Assembly (NCBI GenBank): GCA_027596075.1
Contig: JADGJC010000061.1
Location: 62,001-126,000, forward strand
DNA: 64,000 bases
Direction of reading: 5' to 3'
Source: Rhizophlyctis rosea
Lineage: Eukaryota > Chytridiomycota > Chytridiomycetes > Rhizophlyctidales > Rhizophlyctidaceae
Positions 23,936-35,167 of the stretch are shown one piece after another. Made by a program: the position numbers and the translations under genes. The notes under the pieces are model-generated. The model saw only the letters and a list, made by a program, of their open reading frames with translations. It did no database searches and was not told where the DNA came from. Every line of letters starts with the position of its first letter. Positions within the stretch are counted from its first letter, which is position 1.

Positions 23936-25632
23936 CTAATTACATGAACCCTCAAAAGCTGCGATCATCTTATCAAACACCCTCTCTTTCGCGTCTCTAG
24001 CCCACACAACATCCATATGTTCATACCCTTCCAATAGTTCCGCGAGCACCAGCCGTCCACCACGCTCCGTTCGACTCGCACTCCTTCCCCACACTTCCCC
24101 ACAATTCCTAATTAACTTCTCCCCATCCACAATCCTGTCCTCACTCCCATAAAACACCATCAAATCACACCTAATTTTCCCCAAATCCACCGGCGGCGGC
24201 GGAACGTTCACTCCCTTCCCATCGCTCCACCCCATCCCACCACCAACATCTTCCACCTTTGCCCCCACGCCATACACACCACCCCTCTTCGCCATCCGAC
24301 ACCAATGCAGCACAGCCTTACTACTCGTCGGCCGAGGCGTAAATCTGAAATGATGCGGCTTATCCAAAGGTGACCAATTGGTATCCGTCCATCCAAAAAG
24401 CCAGTTGAACATGCGGTAGGCGAGGGTGGCGAAGATGTCGGCGGGGAGGTAGTATTGAGCAGGGGACATGATGCCGAGGAATTCTTTGGTTCCGAAGATG
24501 TGTGTGAAGAAGTTGGGTGGGCAGTTCATGAGGAGGGAGACGGGACCTTCTCTGTTGGTGCGAGTGGTCAGAATGTGATCTGGTTGACAGGACTTCACAA
24601 GACTTACTCAAGCAAGGGTCCTGTGTACACTGCGGGAGCAAGCGCGACGAAGCATTTGAGCTTATCGCCCAAAGGTGGGTTGTATTGCATTGCAAGGAAT
24701 GCCTATAGTTTGGTTATAATGCAACAATTGTGAGTGCTTTGCAAGATGTCGTCTGCAGCGTCTTCTCAACATACCTGTGCATTGCCTTGCGAATGCCCAA
24801 CATAGATAATCTGCTCCCTTCGCGTCTCCTCCCGAACAAAATCAATGATAGCAGGAACATCGAATCGCGCAATCTCATCCAATGACCAATTCCAGAAACG
24901 CGGGTCATAAGAAGAAAGGAAGGCATGGTCTTTGCGGACACACCGGATGTTGCCAAGCCAGACGTCATATCTGTAGGTCACAAAAACACTGAATATGTGG
25001 TGGTCGCTTTGGATGATGCACTTCCCACTTACCCATGGTCGACAAGATAGTATGCCAAAGAGTTTGGTCCGCTCGTACAAAAGATGCCGCTGCTTTGGAA
25101 TAGCCCGTGCATCAACAAGATAGGTTCCTTTCGCGTGTCTGCATCCCAAATCAAAAACTGGTTCTTTACACGCCCCAAACGTCCCACTTGGACGAAACAT
25201 CAGAACCTGCTTGCTCCACGTACCAAAACTTGCCCCCTTCTTGCAAAGCCTATGCATCACCAGCACGAACCCATCATCCGATGTAATCTCATACTCCACA
25301 CACTTGTATCCGTGCCAATCAGCATAAAGCCCGACCTCCCAATTGGGAACCCGGATATCATATGGCGACGGAGCTTCCGCGGTTCTGACGTCAGATGGCG
25401 GTAATGCCGAAGCGACTTCTTCAGGATGATGTGGACGGAGGGTTCTCGCCAGTGGAGGGACGGAAAGGTTGAAGATTTTGAATTTGAGGTAGTTGATTAG
25501 ATCCTGCACGAAGGCAGTTCCGAGGAAAAGGGATACGACTGTTGTTGAGAGGACGTGGGATATAAGTTGGCGGATTAGCAGTTTCCATGGATTGGGATCG
25601 CGAGGGTGGGGAAGGGGTGTTTGTGCGCCCAT
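23936..25632 (-). CDS. Membrane-anchored alpha/beta-hydrolase lipase, steryl ester hydrolase-like
   Basis: Acid-lipase/steryl-ester-hydrolase family (yeast Tgl1/Yeh type), probably hydrolysing steryl esters or triacylglycerol at lipid droplets or membranes. ATG 25632 has good context. Residues about 18-45 form a hydrophobic anchor (LSTTVVSLFLGTAFVQDLI). The lid-region start WHGYKCVEYEITSDDGFVL matches the family's Y..E.H.V.T.DGY.L. After an intron the oxyanion part reads EPILLMHGLFQSSGIF, then AYYLVDHG and YDVWLGNIR. The nucleophile elbow is GHSQG, the catalytic Asp is in VFYGSEDRIVD and the catalytic His in EGYEHMDVVWARD. Stop TAG 23936-23938. About four introns. After NIR the usual GN(N) is replaced by CVRKDH, possibly a local loop change. 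Confidence 0.87.
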
Positions 25633-28600
25633 GGTGATATCGGTAAAAGATGTCAAATATTTATGAGATTTGGTATCTGAGAGGGTACGAAAAACAACAC
25701 TGATGAGTGCGCTGGCTGGATCAAATTGCGATAGCCAATACCATGGGAAAGGGTGCATGAACCCACCAATAATATGTTTCACCTTTATAGACCTGAGTTT
25801 GAAACAATGAGGTTCAGTGTGCTATTCACAACGAAATGGGATTCTTGGGACTGTGAATAACCTGCCACGCAACTTGCAAGTCTTATAAGCTGTGCTCTAT
25901 TGCCTGAGCAACCGGATGCGACAAGTGTCTATGTATGCTCTATGTAGTATTTCTATGATATAGTGACGACACGCATATGCCCTCCATGAACGAGTGTCTA
26001 TGAGAGGCGGTGATGGCCTTCAAGTTTTTACGCGGGAAATCTTGGGTTGGCGCATTTGGTGGGGTGTTCACAACGCAACCCTCCGAGAGACATGGCCCGA
26101 ACGGCCGGAAACAACACGGTCCCCACCCGGAGAGGGGCCCCAGCCCACTTGGCATGGGCCGTCCGCTGCGGCAGGCAAGCACGTGTAGCCGCCCCCACAG
26201 CGTCGTGAGCACCTCGCCACAACGATTATATAAGCAACAACATCTGTATGTTTTCCTGTTTCCTCAGTTCTGACTTTCTGTCATCCAGCACAAATCCAAC
26301 ATGCGTCTTGGGGGCCGCCAATTTGCCTCCGAATATCCTGCTCAATGCTGGTGAATAGCAGTTCAAGATCGATGGAATCTTATTGTATAGTCATAGCCTG
26401 TAGGAGAGAGTTCTGGGGCTTGCAAGCTTGCAGCGTCCACGACCGCCCGTGCTTTTCGCAACGAACGCATTACCCATTGATTCTTTCTTTTTCAAAATCT
26501 CAATGTCAATCCGACCCGAAGTCGAATTTCATATTGGCAAAGAGTTACCGCCGTCACATGCGTTCCATATCCTTCCACTTCTTCTGGGCCGAGCTATCAT
26601 ATGATGTTCCGGGATGGGTTCTGGGTTCACCGCTTCACTGCATGCGGCTATTTCACCCAAATCATGTTGACATCCCTTGACGTGCACCTTCCCATCTGTT
26701 TCACTCGTCGTTTGACTTTCTGACGGCCATATTTGGCTTGCTCACACGCTCTGACGCCAATGCGCTCGCTTCCTCATACCCCTCTCAAACTCAGAAATCC
26801 CAACTCAGGTTAGCGGCAGGGTCAAGGGAGACCTGACCCCATGGCCCAATGTGAACAATAGGAGCCACCGTTTCTCTCATGGTTCATGATGTCCAGTGCC
26901 CATGCAAAGGTATCCCAGATGTGGATGGTGTTGCTTTCGAACCCCCCTTTCATTCTATCGCAGGCGTCCCCATTGTTTCATCCCGCCATTCGGCTCTCCC
27001 TCCAAGTCTCATACCTTATGATATAACGTCCGCTGGTTTTCGTTGATGTTCACGGCGGCGCTTGCTTGCCTCCATCACAGCGGATCGTTTTACTAGACCA
27101 CTACCTATGCCATTACCATCATTTAAATTCACCCGCAGGTGGGTGCTTCCTGACTGTACGTACAGCCTCATTGCTGTGCTGTACTTGCTGCTTACATTTC
27201 ATAGTTTACTCCCATCCCTCCTTCTTGCGGGCATCCAAGTTCCGTGACCACCAATGCTATGCATCACCCTATCTGTCCCAGCTTGTCCCTAACCGCCTCA
27301 AGCCTCTACCAGCGGCTCTGCCCAGCCCCTGTAACGTCTTGAAAATATTTGATGTATTTGAGTTTGTCAAGGTTCCTACCTATGCAACTTGTGCATGGTA
27401 ACCGCTCAGCCCACTTGTGGAAGTCTGTCACTCTCTTGATCGATGACCGGGATGTTATCTATCGAGATGCGGCAATAATGACTGCATGTAGGCTGTGAGG
27501 GGTGAATGAATGATTGCTTCTACATCTGCACTTTGTCCTCATACCCGCTCAGTTAAAACGTCATCACATATTTGATCGGGGAAGACCAACCATGTGGATA
27601 GCCGGTAACAGCAAGAGTCCTTCGATTTGCCATGCTCGTCAAGTTGTGCCTGCGGCCCGGCGCAGCAATGGCTTGCCGTCTGTTGCCAAATTTGGCCCTC
27701 AGATCTTATGCGGCATTTGAAAAATGCCCGCCGATCACACTCCTCAGGAGCAATCGTCTGCTGATCAAGAGGGGACATACAGATCGGGTCCAACAAATTG
27801 GTAAGACAATGACGCAATTGCTTCCGAGATTCCGGAATATATTTATGGTGGGAGATCTCATCATGGAAATAACATGATCACCAGCAGGTGCCTAGGCCGT
27901 GTAACTCTGGAGCGCTCGGAATCGATCCGAGAAATAGGGTGGAGGCGCTACCTACCGTTTGTCATTTGGACAATGAGCCATCATGACTGTGCTACCAATC
28001 AATCATTTTGAAAGATATGCAGGGCACTCCAGGCAGATCAAACCTCCGTGTTTTGAGGAGGGGGCAGGTCCGAAGGGTGGTGGTGAGTTGCACCTGCACT
28101 CAACGATCTGACTGAAATTTGTTGTTATGAACTCCCCCACATCGGCTTGGCAGATCTGGCTGTCACGATCTTCGATCTACTGACTTTCTACGATTTCTTT
28201 GACCGTTGTTTACTTCCTTCCTCCAAATTCATCATAACAACCCAGACTTTCGTTCGAATCCAGACCCCATACTCTCCACTTGCTCCATTACTCGCGTGCT
28301 GCTCCTTTCGTCATCGCCCCCTTTTGTGTATGGTGATCCCAAACACTTCCTTGTCCTCGATTACACAGCTCATACCGATCGTCCGATTCCCGTTAGCGGT
28401 TCGATGGGGAATGCTGAATGAGCACGGAGGCCCAACTCCGTAGATGAAAAAGCGAGGTTGGTGCCATCCATTGTCGGGGTGATGTTTGGATCTTGGGTTG
28501 TCAATGCCGGGGGGCAGTTCAGTTGTAAAACAGCACGCCCCCCCACCCTCACGCATCACCACATTGGCACTTGCTTTGCAAAAGTGGCCTGCTCCCACTT

Positions 28601-29751
28601 TCCCGGCTGTACCAGCGGGGCACTCATTTACCAACCTCCGTCGCTGGGACGTCAGTTGCGAATAGTAAACCGGACAGCAGCACAGCTTTCATCAAATTGA
28701 CCAAGATCCATTCATTTTCTTCCTCTCCACGTTTCTGTTTTCAGGCAACTCGTTCAAGCGTCATAGGTCACAGAGCCCAGTGCTGCTGATTTGCATAAGG
28801 TGGGCCCAGCTGTTTCTCCTCGATTTCTTTGCTGTCTCTCACACTTCCTCGCTTTACTTTGTTGTTCATGATGCAAACTCAATAGGCGATTGTTCCGCAC
28901 ACACATTTTTCTTAACAGAAACCATCCTTGCCGCTTCGACACGACATACATGCTCTTTCCAGCTTCATAATTTGACATATACCTCTGTCCACTCGCCTCG
29001 GACTTTTCCACGAGCATATCCACTACGCTGACGTACGGGAAACCGTGACCCGAATTCGTATATCATTGAAGCACCGCCCTCGCCGTATCTAGCATTGCTA
29101 TCCAACCTCCTTTCTGCTATCCTCATCACCTCACTCCTGAACGACGCGGAGCACGCGCCCTGCGAAATTGTTAGACACCCAAGCCTCCAAACCCCAGGCG
29201 CCTCCCTGTATTCCCCGCTTGTACATGAAATTGAGGTAAGCAACATTTTTTGACGGATTGCGGGGACCGGTGTTGGTGGTATATCATTGGAAGCGCAATT
29301 GAATCGAAGAATATTTATCGCTGTCGCTGATTCGACTGACCAATCCGTCTCCAAATGTCTTCCGGAGATGATGACGCCGTTGGAGCAATTGTCCGCAGCT
29401 GCTTAGGGTGATCACCGTCTTTTCAGAAAAGATGCTAGCTGCTGGAGGAGGCATCGCTCTTCTAGAGGTTGCTGTTCCGTGGTGCTGGGATTTCCACGTT
29501 GTTATTTGTAAGAAAATCTTTGTCACTGTATCTGGTCATTCGTCATTGCTAACCTTGTTCTCTTCCGAATCGTCCCGTTGCTTTCTCCATTAATTCCTTT
29601 GATCACTTTCGACAATTCAGTGTACTTGGTTACGTATGAGCGCCGATATTGTCATCGCAGCTTTTCCCTCGTCATTCCATACCTTACCATCATCCTACGT
29701 GCCCAACGGGCAATTTCGTCGTAGTCCTTCTTGAACGTCGTCCCATGCATC
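25633..29751. other. About 4.1 kb without a recognisable gene, between divergent lipase and bZIP genes
   Basis: ORFs reach only about 110 codons and none shows a domain, signal peptide or splice-linked exon set. The region carries pyrimidine-rich stretches toward the bZIP gene, which may be a long leader. A near-palindrome (CTCGG, 7-base loop, CCGAG) lies at 27915-27931. No tRNA or other RNA gene was recognised. A long regulatory region for the bZIP factor or an unrecognised non-coding RNA are both possible. Confidence 0.4.
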
Positions 29752-31938
29752 ATGGGACCTTCGGATAAAGATTCATCAATGGGCAAAGACGGCCGCCACG
29801 AGACTCCTCGGCGAGAAGCTGTTGATGGACCGGTACACAGGTCCAGGGAAGTCGCAGGCAGCATACAATACGATATCGACAACATTGTGGAAAGAGGGCG
29901 GCATAGCAAGAGTAGTAATGTTGACAGGCATGGTCGAGTCGCAACCGGTGAACGTGGTGAAGACGGAAGGCGGCATGACTACGGGCAGAGGGTTGAGCAG
30001 GGCATCACATTACATTCAAGGCCGTCAGCTTCCAAGACCATGAGCGCAACAGGTGAGGATGTGGGTGTCTTCTGTCGTCCAAATGTCATTTCTCATGACA
30101 ATATAGGGCTGCGGCAATCAGAATACTCCGCATTGCATGGCGCTCTCGGTATGCAACTGCCTTCCTTACAACAGACGCCAGTTGGGGCGTCTGAACTCAC
30201 ACTGACAGACCCATCGCCAGATGCCGCAACACCGCCGTCAGCCGACCCTCTGTCAAGGTTCGAACCGGATGGGGACACTGTGGAGGGACCTACTCTAGGA
30301 GAGAAACGCAAACGTCACGAAGAGGTCGATGGAGTGATGGAGGATGGCATTGATGATCTGCAGGACGGTCCGTCTAATTCCAACACGTCACATTCCGCCT
30401 TACTATCACCAAAGCGGCGCAGCTCTCGTTCCTTATCCCGCTCACCATCCCGTTCCCGATCACGTTCGGGCTCACGAACACGCTCTCGCTCCCGCTCTCC
30501 CTCCCCACGGAAATCCAAAGTCTCTGCCAAGCGTGCTCAACAGAACCGTGCAGCCCAACGCGCCTTTCGTCTCCGGAAAGAGGAATACCTCCGCAACCTC
30601 GAGTCCCGGAATCGACACCTGGAAGATCGCGTTGACAATCTCCGGCGTTATGAAACGCAATGTCGGGACCTTACCGCACAGCTCAATCAGGTCGATGCCG
30701 ACCGTGCTCGGATGGCTAGGGAGATCGAGGACCTGCGTCGGGCCAATGTTTCCATGGCTAGAGACTTGACAGCAGCGGAAGCCGAAATTGCGCGGCTGAA
30801 TGATGTCGTGAGAGGAATGTACCCTTCCTATCCTCCACCTCAAGCCGCACAACCACCATCAATGGCACAACCACCAGGACCCGCAGGTTACTACCCACCA
30901 TACGCACAGCACCATCCTCCACCTTCGCCATTGACGGCTGGAACACCGGGAGCACATCCACAGGCCCATGACTATCATTTCCAATCACCTTATGCACATG
31001 CAGCACATCCAGCAGCACCGCAACAACCGCAATATCCTTCACAATCCCATCCTTCCTATCATTCGGAATATATGCCTCCTCATTGTCAACAACAGCAACA
31101 ACCCTACCCATATCGAGAAGGCGCTCAACCCCCAAATCATCATCCCCAGCCGCATTCACACGACCGTCGGCCATCTAACGAACTACCGTCCGTTCGTTCC
31201 CTCACGCCTTCCGAATCATCCAACCAGCAATACAACGCCGGGTACATCCCTTCGCACCCTCCGCCACGTCCACCTCCAGTCCCACCACCACATATGGGCG
31301 CCGTCAGCGCTGCTCCCCCTACACCTGGCTACATGCAAACACCGGCGGATGCGTACGGAATCGCTGGCGGCGGCGGTGGCGGGAATCCTCCAGCTTATGG
31401 GCGAGGCGAGGATGCTGCCGGAAGAGACAACACGGGAAGTCGGTCGCAATATCGGTACGCGCCGTATGGGAAGGAGAGGGAGAGGGACAGAGATAGGGAG
31501 ATGGATGGAGGAGGTGGGGTGTCGGAACGACGTGAGGACCCGCCATCGGAGGGACGATGGAGTTGGGGGCGTGGTGGAGATCCGGACGAGTCAAGAGGGT
31601 GGAGAAGAACTGTTGAGAGGGATCGAGCGGACGAATGGAGTCCTGAGAACAGACAAGGGCAACATTTGTCCGCACGGGAAGAAGGGTTGTTGCATTTGTC
31701 TCGGAAACAATCTAGGAGTCCTGAAGCGATGGAAGCAGAGCCCGGTGGTGGTGGTGGTGGTGGGCCAGTGGTTCGCTTAAATGGTGGGGCACCCAGGAAT
31801 GGGAAAGAGGATATGTTAAGGTTGGATGAACCGAATCATCATTCTGCATTTACGAGGGTTGGGCGGAGTAGTGGTGGGTCGGCGGGATCGGGATCTGCAT
31901 CGGGCGGTTCACTCGGGTCGGTGGGTCGTGGTCATTAG
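29752..31938 (+). CDS. bZIP transcription factor with NxxAQxxFR (Yap/AP-1 like) basic region and RS tract
   Basis: DNA-binding regulator. First in-frame ATG is 29752 (MGPSDKDSSMGKDGR); the frame is open without introns to TAG 31936-31938. Residues about 222-255 are an Arg/Ser dipeptide tract (SRSPSRSRSRSGSRTRSRSR). Next is the basic region AKRAQQNRAAQRAFRLRKEE, with the N-R-A-A-Q-R-A-F-R signature of fungal Yap/Pap1 factors, and a zipper (YLRNLESRNRHLEDRVDNLR) that continues as coiled coil. The remainder is rich in Pro, Gln, His and Gly. I see no clear C-terminal cysteine-rich redox domain of the Yap1 type, so oxidative-stress sensing cannot be claimed. The single-exon structure is unlike its neighbours. 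Confidence 0.88.
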   Translation: MGPSDKDSSMGKDGRHETPRREAVDGPVHRSREVAGSIQYDIDNIVERGRHSKSSNVDRHGRVATGERGEDGRRHDYGQRVEQGITLHSRPSASKTMSATGEDVGVFCRPNVISHDNIGLRQSEYSALHGALGMQLPSLQQTPVGASELTLTDPSPDAATPPSADPLSRFEPDGDTVEGPTLGEKRKRHEEVDGVMEDGIDDLQDGPSNSNTSHSALLSPKRRSSRSLSRSPSRSRSRSGSRTRSRSRSPSPRKSKVSAKRAQQNRAAQRAFRLRKEEYLRNLESRNRHLEDRVDNLRRYETQCRDLTAQLNQVDADRARMAREIEDLRRANVSMARDLTAAEAEIARLNDVVRGMYPSYPPPQAAQPPSMAQPPGPAGYYPPYAQHHPPPSPLTAGTPGAHPQAHDYHFQSPYAHAAHPAAPQQPQYPSQSHPSYHSEYMPPHCQQQQQPYPYREGAQPPNHHPQPHSHDRRPSNELPSVRSLTPSESSNQQYNAGYIPSHPPPRPPPVPPPHMGAVSAAPPTPGYMQTPADAYGIAGGGGGGNPPAYGRGEDAAGRDNTGSRSQYRYAPYGKERERDRDREMDGGGGVSERREDPPSEGRWSWGRGGDPDESRGWRRTVERDRADEWSPENRQGQHLSAREEGLLHLSRKQSRSPEAMEAEPGGGGGGGPVVRLNGGAPRNGKEDMLRLDEPNHHSAFTRVGRSSGGSAGSGSASGGSLGSVGRGH

Positions 31939-32779
31939 GGGTGGGAAACGGGAAACGGTGTGATGGGAAAAGGGGAGCGCTGTACATCTTTTCGTTGGGA
32001 GGTGGGGTAACGTGTGGGGTTATCTTTCTTTTTCACTAGCCGTGTATCATAGTCTTTTTGGCAATCATGCCTTACGAGTTGGCCATTTTACCTTTTCTTC
32101 TTTGTTCATAACCCCATTGTTTTAAAAGATCTCTAGTATTATTCACCGGCCACACCTCTTGTCAGTTGATGATTGATTGAGCAACATGGGTTTCCGTTCC
32201 GTGTTAGTGACAAACTCTTCAGGATGAACATTCCATTATAAACTGTGACGGCCACCCTGTCAAATTTCCAGCATTTGGCGCCACAAAGTTTTCGAGCCCA
32301 TCTTATCTGGGATAGCTGGGCTAGCTGGAACCCTGTTTCAGTGAGCATCATATTGCGCGCAATAAGACGCAACTCAGACTCACCACTATTCAACAATCAT
32401 ATGATACATGTTCATTTCGCGTCTTGTACGATGGCGTATTCCCATTCCCACCGTACTTGGCTTGAAACCAGGCAGTCGAAGACTCACATAACTACCAAAC
32501 AGGCGTGCGGAATGTTGAATGGTGACCTGGTGGCGAAGTATAGTTTTGCTGTTCCACGGCCCATTTCTCCTTGGGTTGTCAATCATGGTGACCTTCTATT
32601 AAGGGGCCCATCTGAGAGTTCCGGAGAAATTACGTTACAGTTCTTTCTAAAACCTTCTCCAACTTGACACGCAGGCAGTTTAGTATAGTGGCCTTTTTCG
32701 TTCTCATTCCATTAGGTATTTAAAGGCCTTCTCTTTCCAGACAAGCAAAGCAAGCAGACGAGACTCCCAAATATTCACC
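31939..32779. other. Intergenic region between the bZIP and PARP-like genes
   Basis: About 840 bp holding the bZIP 3' region and the PARP-like promoter. A 140-codon ORF (32245-32667) lacks domain features. A TATTTAAA-like core-promoter candidate sits near 32716, about 60 bp before the next ATG. Confidence 0.4.
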
Positions 32780-33529
32780 ATGTCGGCACAGTACCAATAT
32801 CCACAACAACTCGGTCCGACGCAGCCTTCTCCTCCTTACTCCTCGACAAGCAATGAGGAGTGGCAGCAGTGGCTCACGACCCACGCAAACTGGCCACCTC
32901 ACATGAAGCTGAAGGACGTCGAGATCGTCCAAAAGGATCACCAATGGACGGACGAAGATATGTTTCGCGAGGCAAAGACTGTGCCGGGCTTCAAAGCTAC
33001 AAACGTCCAACTATCAGTCACAACAACAACACCCCACAAAACACTTACAACCACGACAGTCACCACTGAAGTCAAGAGTCTCAAACCCAAAAAACGCATC
33101 CAAAAACGTTTCGTGAAACGCAAAGTCGAACGTGACGCGGCGGGAAAGTTCGTCAAAAGTTCCAAAACCAAAAGCACCACCACAAAACTTACCCCTCCAA
33201 CCCCTCCCACCGCACCCATCACATCACCAACCTACACCGGCCCACCAAACTTCCACACCCGCTACCTCTTCCACGGCACGTTCGAGCACAACATCCCATC
33301 CATCCTCCGCACCGGCTACCACATCGGCCCGTCAGGCGGAATCTACCTTGCCGCTCATCCAACAACCTCCGTCAGCTACTGCCGCGGCGGGAAGAAGATG
33401 CTCCTCAACAGCGTGTTGTTGGTGGAGAACGCAGATGTGTGCGCTGGGGGGGTGGCGATCATGCAGAGGACGCAGAGGGTTGCGCCGGTTGCTGTTTTGG
33501 AGTTTGAGCATACCGTGAATTACTACTGA
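32780..33529 (+). CDS. Small protein with PARP/ADP-ribosyltransferase-like C-terminal domain
   Basis: 249 residues, single exon. N-terminus (1-70): Gln/Pro-rich then a short conserved-looking stretch (EEWQQWLTTHANWPPHMKLK). Residues 75-150 are Thr/Lys-rich and basic, likely disordered. Residues 160-249 resemble a PARP-type catalytic core: RYLFHGTFEHNIPSILRTGY (family: L.HGT...NI.SIL..GL), then GGIYLAAHPTTSVSYC (family: GIYFA....KS..YC), a beta-strand NSVLLVENADV and terminal PVAVLEFEHTVNYY. His165 and Tyr189 would be the H and Y of the H-Y-E triad; Glu241 or Glu243 is a candidate third residue but not clearly aligned. It could be an active mono-ADP-ribosyltransferase, an inactive relative, or another R-S-E/H-Y-x fold such as KptA-like. 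Not matched to a named subfamily. Confidence 0.65.
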   Translation: MSAQYQYPQQLGPTQPSPPYSSTSNEEWQQWLTTHANWPPHMKLKDVEIVQKDHQWTDEDMFREAKTVPGFKATNVQLSVTTTTPHKTLTTTTVTTEVKSLKPKKRIQKRFVKRKVERDAAGKFVKSSKTKSTTTKLTPPTPPTAPITSPTYTGPPNFHTRYLFHGTFEHNIPSILRTGYHIGPSGGIYLAAHPTTSVSYCRGGKKMLLNSVLLVENADVCAGGVAIMQRTQRVAPVAVLEFEHTVNYY

Positions 33530-34033
33530 GTGTTTTAAGGGGTTGCCGAAGTAGTGTTTAGGCACTTGAAAGGCACAAAGCACGGCTGGTTGCGTTTCTA
33601 AAATGGCAAACATGCATTTGGTGGTAGCAGTAGATAGCTCAGGGGAATATGTGCAAGGGGTTGGAGTTGTTCTTGGGCATTGGCAGCAGGTACCAAGTTG
33701 CATCTGCAAATACTATAGCAATCAAATACAGTACAATGTTTCACGAATCCGAAGACTTGTCTATCCCATTCTTCCAAAGCTTCAGCACATCGTATTTATA
33801 TAACGCTCGGACGTGTGCGGACAGAGAGCATGGATGTATGATCTAAATTCGACACTATATCACATCTGAGATCCTTGACATGCCATGGCAAGCAGTAATA
33901 ATCTGAAGGTCTCCTCCTCAACAGATGACATTTCCTGCTCCTTGACTCGAAGTGCTTTTCAAAGACTTGTACAAACATAAATATATATACAAATGCAGAA
34001 GCAATTTCCGATGTCACACTGCATTTCCACCCA
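33530..34033. other. Convergent 3' intergenic region
   Basis: About 500 bp between the stop codons of the PARP-like and TraB-like genes. Only short unsupported ORFs; best read as two 3' UTRs. Confidence 0.45.
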
Positions 34034-35167
34034 TCATACACTGTCCTCCAACTGATGCCAAAGCCTCCTAACCCCTTCATCATGATTCCGATCAACAACC
34101 GCCAAAATAATATCACCCGGCTTACACCTCTCCGCCGCCATTCGAATCTCCTCCACCAAATGCCGATGTCTCACAACCCTCCCCGCCTCCGCCCTTTGCC
34201 ATCTCCGTCCCGCATCCCCCGCCGCTCCAGGATCCATCGCACTCCGTCCAGCCAGTCCCATAACCTGCAAATGTCGTGCAATGATCCGATGATATGCTGC
34301 TAGCTCCGCCGGTCCTAAGGGCAGACTTTGCAGTTTGTTATCCGCTAAGGGGTTACCGGTTTGGATGGCCGCGATTTCGGAGGAGGAGATGCCGACGGAG
34401 AGGTAGAGATTGCGGAGGGAGGATTGTAGGGCTTCGGTGGGGTCGATTGGGTCTTCGACTTCATCGAAACTGAAGAGGTTTGATCTATTCCGATCATTGT
34501 TTATTGGATCATCGATGCCATTCTCATTCTCCCCATCTGTGTCTGCAACAGCTTTCTGCAGATCTTCCGTCACTTGTTTGATAATGAAAGAGTTGGTCCG
34601 GTCCGTTTCCTCCTCCGGCGTCATCCCAATGAAGCCAACGCTTGGATTTTCGTCTGGTGCAAGCTTGGAGATGTAGCCTTCAGGTGAAAGGAAGGAGGTC
34701 ATATCCCAACTGGGTCGAAGGCCGGTAGCAAGGAACGCTGAAAGCCATTCGTGTGGTAGATCTGTTGCTGCTAGTAAGTTTTGGTTCTGCTCTGCCCAGG
34801 CCTGCCAAACGGCAGGCTCTGCTCCGGTGTCAAGACCGCTGGAGGAAAGGGCTACAGCGTATTGTGATCGTGGTACGTGTTCATCAAGGAGGAGGGTTGA
34901 GGGTCGAGGGGCGAGTTTGGCGTATGCTTCTACGGCATGACTGGGATATGCGGCTGGCGGGTTGTTGAGAAGGGAGACACCTAGCAAATGGATGCGCGAT
35001 CCAGTGGGATGATGGAATAGTGGTCGGTCAAGGCAGTGGGATAACCACTGCTCGTTTGAAGTGGCTACTTTGGAAAGGAAATTCTGGGAGAGTAGGGCTG
35101 CAACTGTAGGTTCCTTACTAGTTGCTCCAACCAGTCGCTGGAAGAAGGAGCCTACTTTGGCAGCCAT
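34034..35167 (-). CDS. TraB/PrgY-like domain protein
   Basis: 377 residues, single exon, ATG at 35167 (MAAKVGSFFQRLVGATSKEP). Family call rests on two regions. The first is RIHLLGVSLLNNPPAAYP... followed by PRPSTLLLDEHVPRSQYAVA, which parallels the TraB opening (LLG..H.S......V...I....P..V..EL...R). The second is the C-terminal VVRHRHLVEEIRMAAERCKP then DIILAVVDRNHDEGVRRLWH, paralleling ER..yMA..I......VVAVVG.GH..GI. The usual TraB GTAH motif is not present as such. Eukaryotic TraB-domain proteins are associated with mitochondrial membrane or vesicle functions, but no membrane segment is obvious here. An acidic insert lies at about residues 215-245. Confidence 0.55.
   Translation of the reverse strand: MAAKVGSFFQRLVGATSKEPTVAALLSQNFLSKVATSNEQWLSHCLDRPLFHHPTGSRIHLLGVSLLNNPPAAYPSHAVEAYAKLAPRPSTLLLDEHVPRSQYAVALSSSGLDTGAEPAVWQAWAEQNQNLLAATDLPHEWLSAFLATGLRPSWDMTSFLSPEGYISKLAPDENPSVGFIGMTPEEETDRTNSFIIKQVTEDLQKAVADTDGENENGIDDPINNDRNRSNLFSFDEVEDPIDPTEALQSSLRNLYLSVGISSSEIAAIQTGNPLADNKLQSLPLGPAELAAYHRIIARHLQVMGLAGRSAMDPGAAGDAGRRWQRAEAGRVVRHRHLVEEIRMAAERCKPGDIILAVVDRNHDEGVRRLWHQLEDSV

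Noticed and set aside
27915..27931. CTCGG-loop-CCGAG hairpin resembling a T-arm
   Set aside because: The 7-base loop lacks the TTCRA consensus and there is no matching acceptor stem or D-arm upstream.
30968..31780. 270-codon + ORF in another frame of the bZIP gene
   Set aside because: His/Pro/Asn-rich shadow of the low-complexity bZIP C-terminus.
32651..32690. TAGTATAGTGG sequence resembling a tRNA A-box
   Set aside because: No B-box or clover-leaf follows within 100 bp.
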